A stretch of DNA of 11,015 nucleotides from Euperipatoides rowelli (lineage: Eukaryota > Onychophora > Udeonychophora > Euonychophora > Peripatopsidae), in NCBI GenBank assembly GCA_003024985.2, contig PXIH01S0000056.1; one strand, written 5' to 3'. Both the position numbers and the translations under genes were made by a program. Below the pieces are notes generated by a model. The model was not told the DNA's origin and ran no database searches. It worked only from the letters and a program-made list of their open reading frames with translations. How positions within the stretch are numbered: the stretch's first letter is position 1; the number at the start of each line of letters is the position of its first letter. Below are positions 8,770 through 11,015 of the stretch, one piece after another.

Positions 8770-9265
8770 ACCTGATAAGTTACGAGCTTGTACTTTCACA
8801 CATATTATAAGCCTCTAAGACAACACAAATATCAAAGCACAATGTAATCTGAATATTTTTAAAATTTTTGATTTTTTGGGGTCCCTGGTACCCATACCCG
8901 ATAAGTTACGAGCTTGTACTTCCATACACATTCTAGACCTCTATGACAACACAAATATCTAAGCACTATGTAATCATAACATTTTTAAAATTTTCTATTT
9001 TTTGGGGTCCGTGGTACTCACACCTAAGTTACGAGCTTGTACCTTCATACACATATTCTAGACATCTATGGTAACACAAATGTCAAAGAACAGCGTGATT
9101 GGACTATTTTTAAAATTTTAATTTTTTTAGATGTCCCTGGTAGCCACCCCTGATAAGTTACGATCTTGTATTTTCATAGACATTCTAGACCTCTATGATA
9201 AAACAAATCTCAAAGTACAAGATGATCTGAATATTTTTAAAATTTTTGATTTATTGGATTTTTTT
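8770..9265 (+). repeat. ~126-bp tandem array, about four units
   Basis: Anchors near ATAAGTTACGAGCTTGTAC lie at 8775, 8901, 9025 and 9153 (the last with CGATCTTGTA). Each unit continues TTTCATACACATTCTAGACC, TCTATGACAACACAAAT, CAAAGCACAATGTAATCTGA, ATATTTTTAAAATTTTTGAT, then GGGGTCCCTGGTACCCA or a variant. Units one and about half of two belong to the palindrome's right arm; the rest lie beyond its end at 8945. Nothing in it looks coding. Confidence 0.92.
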
Positions 9266-9269
9266 CTAA

Positions 9270-9433
9270 TTTTTTAAAAAAACATTTTCTAAGTTATTTG
9301 CGCATCATTCTGTGCATCCAAGATGGCCAACTTCTGGTCCGCCATTTTGTTTTATATTTTGGGGCACCTAAAGTAAATTATTCGCGCACAGTTCTGTGCA
9401 TCTTATGACATCACTTCCAGTCTTCCATCTTGG
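9270..9433 (+). repeat. Relative of the central module, outside the palindrome
   Basis: The part CGCGCACAGTTCTGTGCATC, then TTATGACATCACTTCCAG and CCATCTTGG (9384-9433), aligns well with 3753-3803 in the palindrome centre. A second partial copy, CGCATCATTCTGTGCATCC followed by AAGATGGCC, lies at about 9301-9327, and GGGGCACCTAAA (9361-9372) matches the module's CACCTAAAA part. The block joins the ~126-bp array to the ~65-bp satellite. Confidence 0.78.
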
Positions 9434-10085
9434 ATTGCAATGCATCATGGGGGTGGTCCAGAACCTAGTCATGTGACTTGAAGTCGGGCATCTTGTATTG
9501 CAATGCATTATGGGAGATGCGGTCCAGAACCTAGACTGGAAACAGGAAATCAGTCATCTTGCATTGCAATGCATTATGGGGATGTAGTCCAGAACATAGT
9601 CATGTGACTTAAAGTTTGCTGTCTTGGATTGCAATGCATTATCGGGGGTGTGATCCAGAACCTAGTCATGTGACTTGAAGTTGGCCATCTTGGATTGCAA
9701 TGCATTATTGGGGATGTGGTCCAGAACCAAGACCAGAAACTGGAAGTCAGCCATCTTGGATTGCTATGCATTATGGTGGATGTGGTCCTAAACCTAGATC
9801 AGAAAAAGGCAGTCAGTCTTTGATTGCAATGTATTATCGGGGATGTGGTCCAGAACATAGTCATGTGATTTGAAATCGGCCATCTTGGATTGAAATGCAT
9901 TATGGGGGATGTGATCCAGAACCTAGAGAAAGTCATGTGACTTGAAATATGCCATCTTGGGTTGCAATGCATTATGGGGAATGTGGTCCAAAACCTAGAC
10001 CGGAAACAGGAAATCAGCCATCTTGGATTGCAATGCCACATGGGGGTGGTCTAGAACCCAGACCTGAAACCAGAAGTCAGCCATC
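9430..10085 (+). repeat. ~65-bp satellite with four-monomer higher-order pattern
   Basis: Ten monomers start with TTGGATTGCAATGCAT or a variant at 9430, 9493, 9559, 9624, 9690, 9756, 9819, 9885, 9957 and 10023 (spacing 63-72 bp). Each continues TATGGGGGATGTGGTCCAGA, ACCTAGA, then one of two tails before GCCATC. Tail A has GTCATGTGACTTGAA and tail B has GACCGGAAACAGGAAATCAG or a variant. The order is A B A A B B A A B B. Monomers three and seven share AGAACATAG, and four and eight share GTGATCCAG, supporting a repeat of about 262 bp made of four monomers. Open frames across it on both strands are products of the repeat. Confidence 0.92.
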
Positions 10086-10345
10086 TTGGATTTTGTCACT
10101 TCTGGTGGTAAAAAGCCCTTATAACTTTAAGAAACAGGAACCGGAAGTTGGCCTGCTTGGATTTTGCAATGCATTATGGGAGGGCATATATATCCCATAA
10201 TGTATCATAATATGGTGTCATTTCCGGTAAAAAGGCCCTATACCTTTAAGAAACAGGAACCGTAAGTCGGCCGTCTTGGATTTTTCTGGACCAGGAAGTG
10301 ACCTTTGACCCGGAACCGGAAGTGACATAAACTGGAAGTGGTCCA
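10086..10345 (+). repeat. Degenerate satellite relatives at array edge
   Basis: Two longer units share GGTAAAAAG, GCCCTATA, CTTTAAGAAACAGGAACC, (G/T)AAGT and CTTGGATTTT, at about 10107-10167 and 10226-10286. The second is preceded by GCAATGCATTATGGGA (10166-10181). A final stretch (10286-10345) has GGAAGTGAC twice, CCGGAA, AACTGGAAGTGG and GTCCAGAACCC. This is the ragged edge of the satellite, with the same building blocks in a different order. Confidence 0.75.
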
Positions 10346-10916
10346 GAACCCCTCAATTTACTCTACTTTAACATGTTTCAATGTCATAGATCCTTAGTAT
10401 CCTACTTGATGTTTATATACACAATATTCAGGATCAGATAGTGGCTACTCCACACACTAGTAAGATCCTCTTGAATATCAGTGATAGACAAAGAGGTCCT
10501 GCAATTAGCATATTTTTCTAATAAAAAAAAGGAAAATATCTCATTGTCACAGATGTGCGGGACAATAATCGTACATTGTTTGATAACAACACACAAATTC
10601 TTCAAATACTGTTAGATGCATATAACAATCTTTCTATTAATGCAGCATAATTATTTATTTCAGGTTTTTTTAAAAATATATTGTAATTAGGGGATGGTAC
10701 ACTTTTATCAGCGAGCGGACTTAAGGAAATATCCAGATTTTATTTTACGAATTAATAGACCTTCAAATTGGGCTATGGTAGAACACTTCGTTATCTATAG
10801 AATAGCTTCATTTTAGAAGAAAGAGGTTTATTCCGATTCGTGTAAAGCATCAAATCGCCTTTTGTCATAGATACCACCTGGTGTATTTTACAGAAAATAT
10901 CCTGGGAGCAGTTAGT
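10346..10916. other. Gene-free sequence right of the satellite
   Basis: I see no recognisable gene, RNA or array here. The stretch is AT-rich single-copy-looking DNA without the satellite motifs. A short open frame on the minus strand at 10402-10605 shows no known motif and is not supported as a gene. Confidence 0.55.
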
Positions 10917-11015
10917 TTAACCCTTTCCACTCCAAGGACGGTATTATACCGACATTTTTACTTTACAATTCTCAATTCAACAATCATTGTTAGCCTCAAA
11001 AATGCTTTAAATTAA
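10917..11015 (+). mobile_element. Possible piggyBac-like terminus (partial)
   Basis: TTAA at 10917-10920 is followed directly by CCCTTTCCACTCCAAGGACG. Many piggyBac-family elements insert at TTAA and have termini beginning CCCTTT or CCYT. The window ends before any opposite end could be seen, and no transposase is visible, so this rests on a short terminal resemblance only. Confidence 0.25.

Larger units (their letters stand above)
4086..8945 (-). repeat. Right arm of giant imperfect inverted repeat
   Basis: This is the reverse complement of 177-3803 but about 1.2 kb longer. The excess is accounted for by a MITE-like insertion (6502-7008), about 300 bp at 7093-7393, about 290 bp of additional ~145-bp repeat units and about 90 bp of an additional ~85-bp unit. 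It carries R2 pseudogene copy B on the minus strand. Homology to the left arm ends at 8945, inside a tandem unit that continues rightward. No target-site duplication is visible between the flanks at 177 and 8945, so this does not look like a simple transposon with terminal inverted repeats. Confidence 0.93.

Noticed and set aside
177-8945. A complete transposon with very long terminal inverted repeats
   Set aside because: The ends show no target-site duplication, the right end continues in the same tandem array, and no transposase is encoded. A foldback-type element remains possible but is unsupported from this copy alone.
177-8945. Palindrome as a library or long-read hairpin artefact
   Set aside because: Artefactual inverted copies would be nearly identical. 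Here the arms differ by many substitutions, private insertions and repeat-number changes.
9574-10200. Open frames on both strands with repeating motifs such as MHCNPRW and PSWIAM
   Set aside because: They are translations of the ~65-bp satellite, whose monomer often keeps frame over short distances. The repetition is in the DNA, both strands are open, and no known protein repeat is matched.
10402-10605. Minus-strand open frame of 67 codons
   Set aside because: It is short, in AT-rich DNA, with no recognisable domain or supporting signals.

Overview
The window looks like nuclear DNA of a multicellular eukaryote. It is very AT-rich, has no operons or ribosome-binding sites, and is almost entirely repeats, tandem arrays and decayed gene copies. 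An invertebrate animal is my best guess, but the sequence does not fix the taxon. I see no intact protein-coding gene, tRNA, rRNA or CRISPR array. A few N bases (107-108, 123, 6797, 7733) mark uncertain assembly positions.

The dominant structure is a giant imperfect palindrome from about 177 to 8945. The left arm (177-3803) reappears in reverse complement as the right arm (4086-8945) around a spacer of about 280 bp. Matching points include 177/8945, 1386/7713, 1762/7037, 1844/6165, 2760/5109 and 3667/4203. By eye the arms are roughly 85-90% alike where I compared them closely. The right arm is about 1.2 kb longer. The excess is explained by a 507-bp MITE-like insertion (6502-7008), about 300 bp near 7093-7393, two extra copies of a ~145-bp repeat and one extra copy of an ~85-bp repeat.

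Each arm carries an intronless, broken copy of the small subunit (R2) of class I ribonucleotide reductase. Copy A is at 2491-3489 (+) and copy B at 4384-5380 (-), with their 3' ends facing the centre. Both keep the di-iron ligands, the radical tyrosine and the C-terminal tail that binds the large subunit. I found no disabling mutation shared by the two, so the gene was probably still intact when the palindrome formed.

The palindrome centre holds a doublet of a ~100-bp module and eight 17-18 bp repeats. The right end of the palindrome falls inside a ~126-bp tandem array (8770-9265). After it comes another copy of the central module (9270-9430), then a ~65-bp satellite (9430-10085) with a four-monomer higher-order pattern, and then degenerate relatives (10086-10345). 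These satellites are dense in sequences resembling YY1, ETS, CRE and E-box sites. The last 670 bp hold no gene, with a possible piggyBac-like terminus at 10917.

No genes here work together in a pathway. The most interesting possibility is that the palindrome, if transcribed, would fold into a kilobase-scale hairpin containing R2 sequence, a possible source of small RNAs against the host R2 gene. This is inference.
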